Of a stretch of DNA of 64,000 bases, positions 15,935 through 23,728 are shown in pieces. A program made the position numbers and the translations under genes. Positions within the stretch are counted from its first letter, which is position 1. Every line of letters begins with the position of its first letter. Origin of the DNA: Chitinophagales bacterium (GTDB lineage Bacteria; Bacteroidota; Bacteroidia; Chitinophagales; Chitinophagaceae); the NCBI GenBank assembly GCA_015654595.1, contig JAATGQ010000030.1, positions 1-64,000 on the forward strand, read 5' to 3'. Below the pieces are notes generated by a model. It was given only the letters and a program-made list of their open reading frames with translations. It did no database searches and was not told where the DNA came from.

Positions 15935-17476
15935 ATGAAAAGATTTTTCGGTTCCATACTTTTTGCGACTTGCCTGGGCGGGGCGGTGGTGGGGCAAGTC
16001 AAGCCGCCATTTGTGCGCTCGCAGCCGGTGGTCATCGACTTCCGGCAGCAGGGACAGCGGATCGATAATATCGGCGCTTCGGGCTGCTGGTTCTCGGAAT
16101 CTATCGGTAAATACTGGCCGAAGGAGAAAAAGGAGCAGATTGCCGAATGGCTGTTTAGCCGGGAGATTGATGCGAGCGGCAATCCAAAAGGCATCGGGAT
16201 GTCGGTGTTTCGTTTTAACATTGGAGGCGGTACCGCCGAACAAGGCGATAGCAGCGGGATCAGGATGGTTCCCCGCCGTGTCGAATGCTTCCAGCGCCCC
16301 GATGGGACTTATGACTGGAGCAAGCAGGAAGGGTATCTTTGGTTTGTCCGCCAGGCGAAACGCTATGGCGTGGAGCAGCTGATAGCGTTTAGCAATACGC
16401 CGCCGGTACAGATGACCAGCAATGGCTATGGATATAAGACCGTGAAGGACTTTGCTTCGAATCTGGCGCCGTCCAGGTATGAAGACTATGCCCAATTTTG
16501 TGCTGATGTAATAAAACACTTCGATTCCGAGGGGCTGCATTTCGACTATATCAGTCCCGTCAACGAGCCGCAGTGGGCTTGGATGGATAAACCCGGGGAA
16601 GCCAGCCAGGAGGGGACGGCCTGGAAGAACGACGAGATCGGGCATGTGGTAGGGGCGCTGGATAGTGCGCTCGCGGATCAGAAGCTGGATTCGAAGATAC
16701 TGATCACCGAGGCGGGCCAGCTGAATTATCTCTATGGGGGCAGCGGTTTGGCTGGGAGCCAGATACAGACTTTCTTTCCTGGTCGCAGCACGGCGGCGCA
16801 TCTGCCTCGCCTGATCGGAGGCCACAGCTATTTTACCGAGAGCAATGACAGCACGCTTGTAGCCGTCCGCAAAAAGCTGGCGGATACGGCGCATAAATAT
16901 GCCGTCGATTTTTGGGAGACCGAGTATTCGATGCTTGCCGATGGATTCCGGGATGGCGCGAAGGGGAGCCGGTCGGCGATCGACTGTGCGTTGTTCCTGG
17001 CGAAGGTCATCTATGCCGATCTGACGGTGGCGAATGCATCGGCGTGGCAGTTCTGGAACTCATATGAGCCGGGTAGTGCTGATTCCAATACACGGTACTA
17101 TCTCATCGCGTTGAAACCCGATAAAGATTTTAAAGACGGTGGCTTTGCCGCAACAAAGAACCTTTGGGTGTTGGGCAACTATAGCCGCTGGATAAGACCG
17201 GGTATGCACCGGGTGCTCATCGATCAGGATGCCCTTAACGCGGTTAGGCGGGTGATGGTGTCGGCTTTTACCGATGGACATAGGACGGTGATAGTGGCGG
17301 TGAATTATACGAACGAGCCGCAGGAGCTGGACTTGCGGTTTTTGCATGGGCCAAAGGTCAAGAGGATCAGCAGTTACGTGACTTCGGCTGCGGATAATCT
17401 GAAATATTATCCGGTGGCGGTGAAGGGGGCGAAGAGTCTGCTGCCGCGGTCGGTTACGACGTTGGTGGTCAATTAG
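15935..17476 (+). CDS. GH30-family glycoside hydrolase (endo-beta-1,6-galactanase-like)
   Basis: A 513-aa secreted retaining glycosidase of clan GH-A. The signal peptide is MKRFFGSILFATCLGGAVVGQ. The N-terminal segment IDNIGASGCWFSESIGKYW and FRFNIGGGTAEQ are typical of GH30 (beta/alpha)8 barrels. The acid/base is Glu211 in SPVNEPQWAW; the nucleophile is most likely Glu330 in FWETEYSM. A C-terminal beta domain runs from about 420 to the end. The 'GASGCW' type N-terminus resembles bacterial endo-beta-1,6-galactanases more than glucosylceramidases, but substrate cannot be fixed by eye. It is divergent from the S41 protease gene. Confidence 0.87.
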   Translation: MKRFFGSILFATCLGGAVVGQVKPPFVRSQPVVIDFRQQGQRIDNIGASGCWFSESIGKYWPKEKKEQIAEWLFSREIDASGNPKGIGMSVFRFNIGGGTAEQGDSSGIRMVPRRVECFQRPDGTYDWSKQEGYLWFVRQAKRYGVEQLIAFSNTPPVQMTSNGYGYKTVKDFASNLAPSRYEDYAQFCADVIKHFDSEGLHFDYISPVNEPQWAWMDKPGEASQEGTAWKNDEIGHVVGALDSALADQKLDSKILITEAGQLNYLYGGSGLAGSQIQTFFPGRSTAAHLPRLIGGHSYFTESNDSTLVAVRKKLADTAHKYAVDFWETEYSMLADGFRDGAKGSRSAIDCALFLAKVIYADLTVANASAWQFWNSYEPGSADSNTRYYLIALKPDKDFKDGGFAATKNLWVLGNYSRWIRPGMHRVLIDQDALNAVRRVMVSAFTDGHRTVIVAVNYTNEPQELDLRFLHGPKVKRISSYVTSAADNLKYYPVAVKGAKSLLPRSVTTLVVN

Positions 17477-17557
17477 CAGGATCGCAGGGGGTGGAGCGCC
17501 GCGGGCGCGAGGGGCTGTGGGCGCGAGGGCTGTGGATGCACGGAGCATGCTTGGACG

Positions 17558-17740
17558 CGGCCGGCAGTTGTGTGCTGCCCGGCTCGGTCGGCAGCTGCAC
17601 GGAGCGTTGCATGTCGTGGCCGGCAGTTGTGTGCCGCCCGGTGTGGCCGGCAGCTGCACGGGGCGTTGTGTGGGCAGAGGAGAATGTGGATGCCCGGAGC
17701 GTTGAATGGTCGTTGCCGGCAGTTGCGTGCCGCCCGGTGC
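17558..17740. repeat. GC-rich repeats between the GH30 and RluA-type genes
   Basis: GCCGGCAGTTGTGTGCCGCC and close variants occur three times (about 17560, 17622 and 17715). A second unit GGCAGCTGCACGGAGCGTTG, with one base changed in the other copy, occurs at about 17588 and 17648. Together they form a roughly 62-base tandem duplication plus a third partial copy that abuts the stop of the pseudouridine synthase gene. No ORF of normal codon use spans it. Confidence 0.75.
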
Positions 17741-17743
17741 GTC

Positions 17744-18460
17744 CTAGGCTTTCCATTTCTTCAGCTGCTGCAGCAGGGCGCGGATGTCCTTTGGCAGCGG
17801 GGCTTCGATGGTATGGAACTCGCCGGCTGCGTCTTTGAAGTGAAGCAGGTGCGAGTGCAGGGCGAGACGCGAAAGGATGGGGCGCTCTTCTTCTTCGGCT
17901 TTGGAGAGCTTGTATCGTTTTTTGAAGGAAGATATAAGGATTGGTTTTGGGTCGCCATAAAGTTCATCGCAGACGATTGGATGACCCATTGCCTGCATAT
18001 GCACTCTGATCTGGTGTGTACGGCCGGTGTGGATGCGGAACTGGACCAGGGAATATAGTTCGAGGTCTTCGATGACCTGGTAGTCGGTCAAAGAGGCCTT
18101 ACCCCGTTGGTTTACCGTCATGATCCCCGCTTTGGCGGGGTGTTCCATGATGGGCAGGTCGATGCTGCCTTCGGGCTGGGGCAGGGAGCCTTGTACAAGC
18201 CCCTGGTAGAATTTTTCAACGTCGCGGTGTTGGAAGGCTTCCGACAGGAATTTGTGCGTCGTTTCATCTTTTGCGAAGACGATGACGCCGCTGGTGTCCC
18301 GGTCAAGACGGTGAACGGTAAATATGTTGCCGTATTTCTGCCTTAAGATCGTTTTCAGCGAGGTTTCTTTGCCTTCGCGGTCCGGAATGCTGAGCAGGCC
18401 AGCGGGTTTATTGATGGCGATGAACTGATCATTCTCGAATAATATCTCGGGCTTGTACAT
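17744..18460 (-). CDS. RluA-family pseudouridine synthase
   Basis: A 238-aa enzyme that isomerises uridine to pseudouridine in rRNA or tRNA. The catalytic Asp lies in the family motif HRLDRDTSG (about residues 50-58). The N-terminal strand ILFENDQFIAINKPAGLLSIP and the RIHTGRTHQIRVHMQAMGHPIVCDELYG segment are characteristic. There is no S4 domain, so it is closer to RluA/TruC types than RluC/RluD. It lies 13 bases downstream of the RsuA/RluB-type synthase on the same strand and is probably co-transcribed. Target site is unknown. Confidence 0.92.
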   Translation of the reverse strand: MYKPEILFENDQFIAINKPAGLLSIPDREGKETSLKTILRQKYGNIFTVHRLDRDTSGVIVFAKDETTHKFLSEAFQHRDVEKFYQGLVQGSLPQPEGSIDLPIMEHPAKAGIMTVNQRGKASLTDYQVIEDLELYSLVQFRIHTGRTHQIRVHMQAMGHPIVCDELYGDPKPILISSFKKRYKLSKAEEEERPILSRLALHSHLLHFKDAAGEFHTIEAPLPKDIRALLQQLKKWKA

Positions 18461-18473
18461 GCGGGACGATTAA

Positions 18474-20264
18474 TCAACTTTTACGTTTGGAAGAGCGGAA
18501 GTTCTTTTTTGCGGCGGGGCGGCCTTTGGCGGGGCGGCTTGCCCCTGGTCGGCTGGAGCTGCTGCCTGGGCGGCCTGCGCCTGGGCGGTTGGAGCTGCTG
18601 CTTGGACGGCTTGCGCCACCGCGGGCTGTGCGTTCGGAACTGCGTGCGCTGCTCGAGCTGGGGCGGCCCGAAGAGGGACGGGATGAGTTGCCGCGGGCCG
18701 GACGATCGAAGGGGCGGTTGCCGCGGTCGGAGCGGTTGCCGTGGTCGGAGCGATTGCCGCGATCGGAGCGGTTGCCATGATCAGAATGATCGCTTCGATC
18801 AGAACGTTCCCCACGACCAGAACGGTCGCTGCGATTAGAACGTTCGCTGCGATCAGAACGTTCGCTGCGATCAGAACGTTCGCTGCGATCAGAACGTTCG
18901 CTGCGATCAAAGCTGCCCTTTGACGCCGGGCGTTTGGGACCTCGGTCGCTGCGATCGGAACTGCGTTCGGGTTTGCCCTTCGACACAGGGCGCTTGGGGC
19001 CGCGTTCGGAGCGGTCGAAGCTGCGTTCGGGGCGATCGGCCTTATCCTCAGCTGCCTTGGCGGGGCGTTTTGCCGCAGGCTTCGCAGGGCGATCGGCCGA
19101 AGCCTTGGGGGCACGTTCAGCCGGTGCTTCAGGCGCGCGATCGGCCGAAGCCTTTGGCGCGTAGCTGGCTGCTGCTTTTGCCGACCGTTCGTTTGCTTCG
19201 ATCTCGGCCGCTGCTGCCCATTCTTTGGCGCGTGCAGGGGAGCCTTTGATCGAAGAGTTCAGATATTTTAAAATGCGTATTTCCTTTTCCGTTAGAAAGC
19301 GCCATTTGCCGCGTTGTACGTTCTTCTTGGTCAGACCGGCGTATGTGACGCGGTCCAGTCCGCGAACGTCGTAACCCAGGTGCTCGAAGATACGGCGAAC
19401 GATACGGTTCTTGCCGCTGTGGATCTCTATCCCGATCTGCGTCTTGTCCTTTGCGTCCGCATAAGCCAGTACGTCTACATGCGCGACGCCGTCTTCCAGC
19501 TTTACTTCGTCATTGATGATCTTGTCGAAGTCGGCCTTTGTCAGCGGCTTGTCGAGCGAAACGTGATAGATCTTTTTGATCTCGTGGCTGGGGTGAGCCA
19601 GCTTTTGCGCCAGGTCGCCGTCGTTGGTCAACAGCAGCACGCCGGAGGTGTTGCGGTCCAGGCGGCCTACGGGATAGACGCGTTCTGGCGTGGCATTGCG
19701 GATGAGGTCGAGGACCGTCTTACGGCCTTGCGGGTCGTCGGTCGTCGTGATATAATCTTTGGGTTTATTCAATAGAATATACGCGAAGTTCTTTGAGATC
19801 GTGACCTTCTTTCCATTGACCTTTACCAAGTCCGTTGCGATGACCTTGGTACCAGGTTCCATGACCGCTTTGCCATTGACCGTCACTTTGCCCTGACGGA
19901 TCAGTTCCGCGGCGTCGCGCCGGGAGCAGATACCCGAGTGGGCGATATATTTATTTAAAGGGAGTTGTTCGCCTGTGGTGACCGCGGAGGGTGTTGCGTC
20001 CTTGCCTGCGGCGGCTCCTTTGGTGAAGGCGGATGGTGTTGAATCGGCGCCGGAGGCTTTGCCGGTACGGCCAAACTTTGAGCGGGGTTCGGCGGGCTGC
20101 CCTTGCTGGGCTTCGCGGGCCTGGCGTTTCTTTTCAAAATGCCTTTCGATGGCCTCTTTCCGCTCTTTCTTTTCGGCTTTCTTTTCCTGCCGAATCTCTT
20201 CTTTTACAGCGCTGTTCCGTTTTTTATTATAGAACTTGCTGAAATTATCCGTTTTACGTTTCAT
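18474..20264 (-). CDS. RsuA/RluB-family pseudouridine synthase with long basic/acidic repeat tail
   Basis: A 596-aa rRNA pseudouridine synthase. The N-terminal ~60 residues are a Lys/Glu-rich helix. An S4 RNA-binding domain follows (LPLNKYIAHSGICSRRDAAEL, about 101-150), then the catalytic core with the Asp of VGRLDRNTSG near 203 and GKNRIVRRIFEHLGYDVRGLDRV. From about residue 355 to the end is a ~240-residue disordered tail rich in Ser, Arg, Asp, Lys, Ala and Pro, including SDRSER repeats. This is far longer than the ~240-290 aa of E. coli RluB/RsuA. The ATG at 20264 is chosen because a perfect -7 promoter element lies at 20311-20318, inside the longer frame. Confidence 0.9.
   Translation of the reverse strand: MKRKTDNFSKFYNKKRNSAVKEEIRQEKKAEKKERKEAIERHFEKKRQAREAQQGQPAEPRSKFGRTGKASGADSTPSAFTKGAAAGKDATPSAVTTGEQLPLNKYIAHSGICSRRDAAELIRQGKVTVNGKAVMEPGTKVIATDLVKVNGKKVTISKNFAYILLNKPKDYITTTDDPQGRKTVLDLIRNATPERVYPVGRLDRNTSGVLLLTNDGDLAQKLAHPSHEIKKIYHVSLDKPLTKADFDKIINDEVKLEDGVAHVDVLAYADAKDKTQIGIEIHSGKNRIVRRIFEHLGYDVRGLDRVTYAGLTKKNVQRGKWRFLTEKEIRILKYLNSSIKGSPARAKEWAAAAEIEANERSAKAAASYAPKASADRAPEAPAERAPKASADRPAKPAAKRPAKAAEDKADRPERSFDRSERGPKRPVSKGKPERSSDRSDRGPKRPASKGSFDRSERSDRSERSDRSERSDRSERSNRSDRSGRGERSDRSDHSDHGNRSDRGNRSDHGNRSDRGNRPFDRPARGNSSRPSSGRPSSSSARSSERTARGGASRPSSSSNRPGAGRPGSSSSRPGASRPAKGRPAAKKNFRSSKRKS
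18823..18912 (-). repeat. 18-bp tandem repeat encoding SDRSER units
   Basis: Five consecutive 18-base units with plus-strand sequence CGTTCGCTGCGATCAGAA; the three from 18841 to 18894 are identical and the two at the ends are slightly changed. They encode repeating Ser-Asp-Arg-Ser-Glu-Arg in the pseudouridine synthase tail. The near identity of the copies points to recent expansion. Confidence 0.9.
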
Positions 20265-20310
20265 GACGTGGGGAATTGCTGTTTTACAACAGTAAGTTTT
20301 AATTAAACGG

Positions 20311-20318
20311 CAAATATA
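20311..20318 (-). promoter_or_regulatory. -7 promoter element for the pseudouridine synthase operon
   Basis: TATATTTG on the minus strand, a perfect TAnnTTTG match. It lies 46 bases upstream of the ATG at 20264 and directly downstream of the terminator of the small upstream gene. Confidence 0.65.
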
Positions 20319-20321
20319 CAC

Positions 20322-20356
20322 CAAAAAAAACAAAGCCCCCGAATCGTTTCGGGGGC
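20322..20356 (-). terminator. Rho-independent terminator of the 64-aa gene
   Basis: GCCCCCGAA (20335-20343) pairs with TTCGGGGGC (20348-20356) around a 4-base loop. Read on the minus strand it is followed by TTTGTTTTTTTT (about 20334 down to 20323). It lies 17 bases after the small gene. Confidence 0.85.
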
Positions 20357-20373
20357 CTCTTGCTGAACCGAGC

Positions 20374-20568
20374 CTATAAACCGGATGCGTGTGAATTACT
20401 TCTGGTCCTGTTCAGGTGGTTGATTGCCGTATCTTTTTTCTTACTGTGATGCGCTCGCTTATTGTGAGTAGTATCATTGCCCTTCCAATCCTGCTCTTCA
20501 CCGGTGCGGGCATCGAGGTTGCCCCTGATCTCGCGTACGGGATTGTTTGTGTTTTTTGACTTTGTCAT
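20374..20568 (-). CDS. Small hydrophilic protein (64 aa), unknown
   Basis: A short, very hydrophilic protein rich in Asn, Lys, Thr, Arg and His with no membrane segment (for example NNPVREIRGNLDARTGEEQDW). I do not recognise a family. It is accepted as a gene because a strong minus-strand terminator begins 17 bases after its stop, with no other gene on that strand to use it. A promoter was not identified with confidence. Probably intrinsically disordered; function is unknown. Confidence 0.55.
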   Translation of the reverse strand: MTKSKNTNNPVREIRGNLDARTGEEQDWKGNDTTHNKRAHHSKKKDTAINHLNRTRSNSHASGL

Positions 20569-20709
20569 AACAATCGTTTCGGATATTGCTTCAATTCGCT
20601 GGCCAACGGCTTCCGTCCCCCTTGTTCGCCTTTTTTCGTGTCAAAAAATACCTCTTTCGTGGAAATAAATCCATGCTTTTGTATCTTTATCCTGTTTGTC
20701 ATAATATAC

Positions 20710-21291
20710 ATGGGAAAAGACCTCTTCAAGATAAAACAGCTTCAGGAGAAAATTGCCTTATATGAAGATATGAAGGCCTATGAAGAATTGTATGAGGTGT
20801 TGGGAAAAGGGTTGAGACGTTTCGCCAATATTTTTGTAAAATCGAATGAGGTTGCCGAAGAGATCGTTTCAGACGTATTTATCAAGCTCTGGCAGATGCG
20901 GAGCCGCCTCCCCGAAATAGACAACCTCAAAGTGTATTGTTATACCATCACGCGCAATTTTTCCTACAACTATCTCACTCGTCATTACAAGACCGTTGTC
21001 GTTAGTCTCGATGATGTCAGCCCCGAAACAATGATTGCGATCGGCGATCCCGAAAGCCTTTGTATCTCTGGCGAGATGGTGGACAGGATAAAGGCGGCTA
21101 TCGATAGTTTGCCCCCACAGTGCCGGATCATCTTTCAGCTGGTACGCGATGAAGGCCTGCGCTATAAAGAGGCGGCGGAAGTGCTGAATGTGTCGGTGCT
21201 GACGGTGCGGAACCAGGTTGCGATCGCGACGAGGAAGATTGCGGCCTTGTTGCCGGCGGGGATTATGCCGGCTTGGAAGGAAGTAAAATAA
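20710..21291 (+). CDS. ECF RNA polymerase sigma-70 factor (Bacteroidota family)
   Basis: A 193-aa extracytoplasmic-function sigma factor. Region 2 is visible (YEELYEVLGKGLRRFANIFVKSNEVAEEIVSDVFIKLWQMRSRL, with NLKVYCYTITRNFSYNYL) and region 4 (SLPPQCRIIFQLVRDEGLRYKEAAEVLNVSVLTVRNQVAIATRKI). The frame extends to 20638 but the ATG at 20710 gives the normal N-terminus, with a TATCTTTA -7-like element upstream near 20685. It is convergent with the GH genes of the polysaccharide locus; the FecR gene of that locus lies 7.6 kb away on the other strand and is its likely partner. Confidence 0.9.
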   Translation: MGKDLFKIKQLQEKIALYEDMKAYEELYEVLGKGLRRFANIFVKSNEVAEEIVSDVFIKLWQMRSRLPEIDNLKVYCYTITRNFSYNYLTRHYKTVVVSLDDVSPETMIAIGDPESLCISGEMVDRIKAAIDSLPPQCRIIFQLVRDEGLRYKEAAEVLNVSVLTVRNQVAIATRKIAALLPAGIMPAWKEVK

Positions 21292-21292
21292 C

Positions 21293-21314
21293 AATCCCCG
21301 CTGGTGCGGGGATT
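21293..21314. terminator. Hairpin between convergent sigma factor and GH genes
   Basis: AATCCCCGC (21293-21301) pairs with GCGGGGATT (21306-21314) around a 4-base loop. It occupies nearly the whole 27-base gap between the two stop codons, so it likely ends both transcripts, although T-tracts are short. Confidence 0.65.
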
Positions 21315-21318
21315 TGTG

Positions 21319-22440
21319 TTATTGGGTGAGCGACTTTATAAAATCAACTTCTTTTGGATCGTAAGGTGTCCCATCGGGGCGGAAAATGTCGTGGAACCAG
21401 ACCTTTGGTTCTGACCCATCGGGAATGGGGGTGTCCCAGGCGTATTTGGTGTTGGTCTTGCCGGCGACGAGGCCCCAGTTGATGGCAGCGACGTGCTCTT
21501 TCTTCAACATTGGCATTACGTTGAAGAAGGTGCTGTTGCGCAGCCGCGCCATGTATTCTGTGCAGATCAGCGGGCGGCCATAAGCTTTCAGGGTGTCGAT
21601 CGTGTGCTGGTGTTTTTCGGGCGACTGGTAATCATGATAGGTGATCACGTCGGAATGGGAGAGCTGGAAGGCGTTGAGCTCGGGCAGCTCGGAACTCCAG
21701 ACCCCTGCCGACAACGGCTGATCGGGGTTTGCTTCTCTTGCCCAATGGAAGATCTTTTCGAGCAGGGGAAGGCTTGCGTTCTTATTGTTGGAATTGCCGG
21801 GTTCATTATACAAATCCCAAAGCAGGATGCGTTTGTCGTGGCGGAAGCTGTTGAGGACATCGTGTACGTAAGTGTGAAGCGTAGGTTCGAGAGCCCCGGC
21901 ATCTGCTGTAGAGCCGTAGTACAGTTTGCCCGGATCGCGCAGCCATCCGGAGTTGTGGATGCCTGGTTTTGGAGCGGGCTGCGGGCCGGCCTTGTAGGAT
22001 TCGTTCCAGCAGTCGTCGAAGAAAACGAAAATGGTGCTGATATGGTGTTTTCCGGCAATGTCAAGATATTTGTTGACGCGATCCTTAAAACCTTTTGGAT
22101 CTTCTTCCCAGGCGACATGGTGTAGAAAAACGCGCATGCAATTGAGGCCGATAGACTCGGCAAAGCCAAGTTCCTTGTCGATCGTCATCGGATCAAAGGT
22201 TTGGGCCTGCCACATTTCGAGCTGGTTGACAGCGGTGCTGGGGATAAAGTCACTGCCGCGCAGCCAGCCTTTTGTCGCATACCATTCGCGGGCATGCCCG
22301 GCGGACCAGACGGGACGCTCGCTCTCGTCCTGGTGCTGCGCGGCGACGGGACGAGTGGCCGGGGCCGGATGTGCTGGCGGTTTTGCCGCGGAAAGCGCGA
22401 GCAACCCCGCGGCGATAAGACTGAATTTTGTAAAAGCCAT
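21319..22440 (-). CDS. Clan GH-A glycoside hydrolase (GH5/cellulase-like), secreted
   Basis: A 373-aa exported (beta/alpha)8-barrel hydrolase. The N-terminus MAFTKFSLIAAGLLALSAAKP is a signal peptide. Visible barrel motifs: IGLNCMRVFLHHVAWEEDP, HHISTIFVFFDDCWNESY, the acid/base Glu in LLWDLYNEPGNSNN, and the nucleophile Glu in RPLICTEYMAR; the Trp segment VAAINWGLVAGKTNT follows. Proteins of this type are often annotated as 1,4-beta-xylanases, and an arabinoxylan or related target would fit the GH43 neighbour, but substrate is inference. Last gene of the FecR-SusC-SusD-GH43 cluster, 174 bases after GH43. Confidence 0.83.
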   Translation of the reverse strand: MAFTKFSLIAAGLLALSAAKPPAHPAPATRPVAAQHQDESERPVWSAGHAREWYATKGWLRGSDFIPSTAVNQLEMWQAQTFDPMTIDKELGFAESIGLNCMRVFLHHVAWEEDPKGFKDRVNKYLDIAGKHHISTIFVFFDDCWNESYKAGPQPAPKPGIHNSGWLRDPGKLYYGSTADAGALEPTLHTYVHDVLNSFRHDKRILLWDLYNEPGNSNNKNASLPLLEKIFHWAREANPDQPLSAGVWSSELPELNAFQLSHSDVITYHDYQSPEKHQHTIDTLKAYGRPLICTEYMARLRNSTFFNVMPMLKKEHVAAINWGLVAGKTNTKYAWDTPIPDGSEPKVWFHDIFRPDGTPYDPKEVDFIKSLTQ

Positions 22441-22614
22441 AGAAAGGAATTAGAGATGCAATTTAAGGAATAGGACCGGGAACACTGGGCCGGGGCGAGA
22501 GGGGCTGGAATAAGATGGACGCCAGAAACCGGGGACGCCAAGCCAGGAATCGTGAAGCCAGGCCGGAAGCAGAATACGCCGGCGGCGGAAACGCGAGTCC
22601 GATGGCGGTCAGGC

Positions 22615-23676
22615 TCAATATTCTCCCCCAGGTTTTGTGATCGATCCGCCTGTGGCCACGGGCGTCCCGAAGTTGGGCGTCCCATCCGGGTTCCAGGTGA
22701 ATTGCTGGATACGTGGGCTGCGGGCGTTGCCGCAACCGGCACCGGCGGTGGAGTTCGCATGATAGAGTATCCAGTTCTGTTTTCCGTCGCGGGATACAAA
22801 GAATCCGTTGTGACCCGGTGCGTAAGCGTTACCGCTGGTCGAGGTGCTAAACACGGGATTGGCGGACTTTGTCCAGTCGGAAGGATTTAGCGGATCGCCG
22901 CCTGCCTTCAGGGTCAGCAGTCCCAGACAATAGTTATCCGTCCAGCAGGCGCTGCCGGAGAAGGTGAGGAATAGCCGGCCGGATGGATTGATCAGTGCTT
23001 CGGGACCTTCGTTGATAATGGGCGGCGCTCCTGAAGTCTCCCAGGAATAGGTCGGCGTAGAGATCTTGATACGGCTGCTCTTGAGGCTTAGCGGCGTAGC
23101 CATTTCTGCGATATAAATATCCTGTTCTCCGTTGACTTCGCCCGGCCAGCCCGACCAGATCATATACAATTTATTATTGTATTGAAAAGTAGAAGCGTCG
23201 ATGGCCCAGTGGTCGCTGTCGTCTGCGATCTTGCCCTTGAAAGTCCAGTTGGCGGACAGCGGATCGGCGTCGTCATTTTCGAGCGCATAGATCCGATGGT
23301 TGTCATTGTTGCCGTCGTCGGCGGCGAAGTACATGAACCATTTGTTATTGAATTGGTGTAATTCGGGCGCCCAGATCTCTTTTGAATAGGGTCCGCTGGC
23401 TGGCGGCGTCCAGATGGTGACAGGCGCGGCCTGGGAGAGTGCCGACATTTTGCTGGTCTTATAGATCGCGATATGGTCGCCCATCGTATGGGTATAGAAA
23501 TAATTCGTGTCGGACTGGATGACCCATGGATCGGGACCACCAGACAGGAGCGGATTTTTGAAGGTCGTGTCGGGGACGACGGTGCTATAGTTTCCGTTGC
23601 CGCCATGACTGCCCTTCCCGCAGGCGCAGGCGCCGGCGAGAAGGGAGATAGCGAATAAGAACAGTTTTGTGTTCAT
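22615..23676 (-). CDS. GH43-family hydrolase (alpha-L-arabinofuranosidase-like)
   Basis: A 353-aa inverting glycosidase with a five-bladed beta-propeller. The three acidic residues of the family are visible: general base Asp49 in GGPDPWVI, pKa-modulating Asp160 in WAIDASTF, and general acid Glu223 in NEGPEALIN. EIWAPELHQFNNKWFMYFAADDG and a late GHNGFFVSRDGK segment are also typical. The N-terminus MNTKLFLFAISLLAGACACG suggests an exported, probably lipid-anchored protein. Arabinofuranosidase or xylosidase activity is the likely role. It lies 52 bases after susD on the same strand. Confidence 0.9.
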   Translation of the reverse strand: MNTKLFLFAISLLAGACACGKGSHGGNGNYSTVVPDTTFKNPLLSGGPDPWVIQSDTNYFYTHTMGDHIAIYKTSKMSALSQAAPVTIWTPPASGPYSKEIWAPELHQFNNKWFMYFAADDGNNDNHRIYALENDDADPLSANWTFKGKIADDSDHWAIDASTFQYNNKLYMIWSGWPGEVNGEQDIYIAEMATPLSLKSSRIKISTPTYSWETSGAPPIINEGPEALINPSGRLFLTFSGSACWTDNYCLGLLTLKAGGDPLNPSDWTKSANPVFSTSTSGNAYAPGHNGFFVSRDGKQNWILYHANSTAGAGCGNARSPRIQQFTWNPDGTPNFGTPVATGGSITKPGGEY

Positions 23677-23728
23677 AGTGCTTATTTTAAAAGTGAAGGG
23701 ACCGGCCTTTCGGTGTGATAAGTTAGTC

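Noticed and set aside
15878-16894. 338-aa open frame antisense to the GH30 gene
   Set aside because: No recognisable domain and complete overlap with a GH30 gene that has both catalytic Glu motifs.
18793-18912. CRISPR-like or regulatory repeat array
   Set aside because: Units of 18 bases are in frame within a coding tail and have no spacers.
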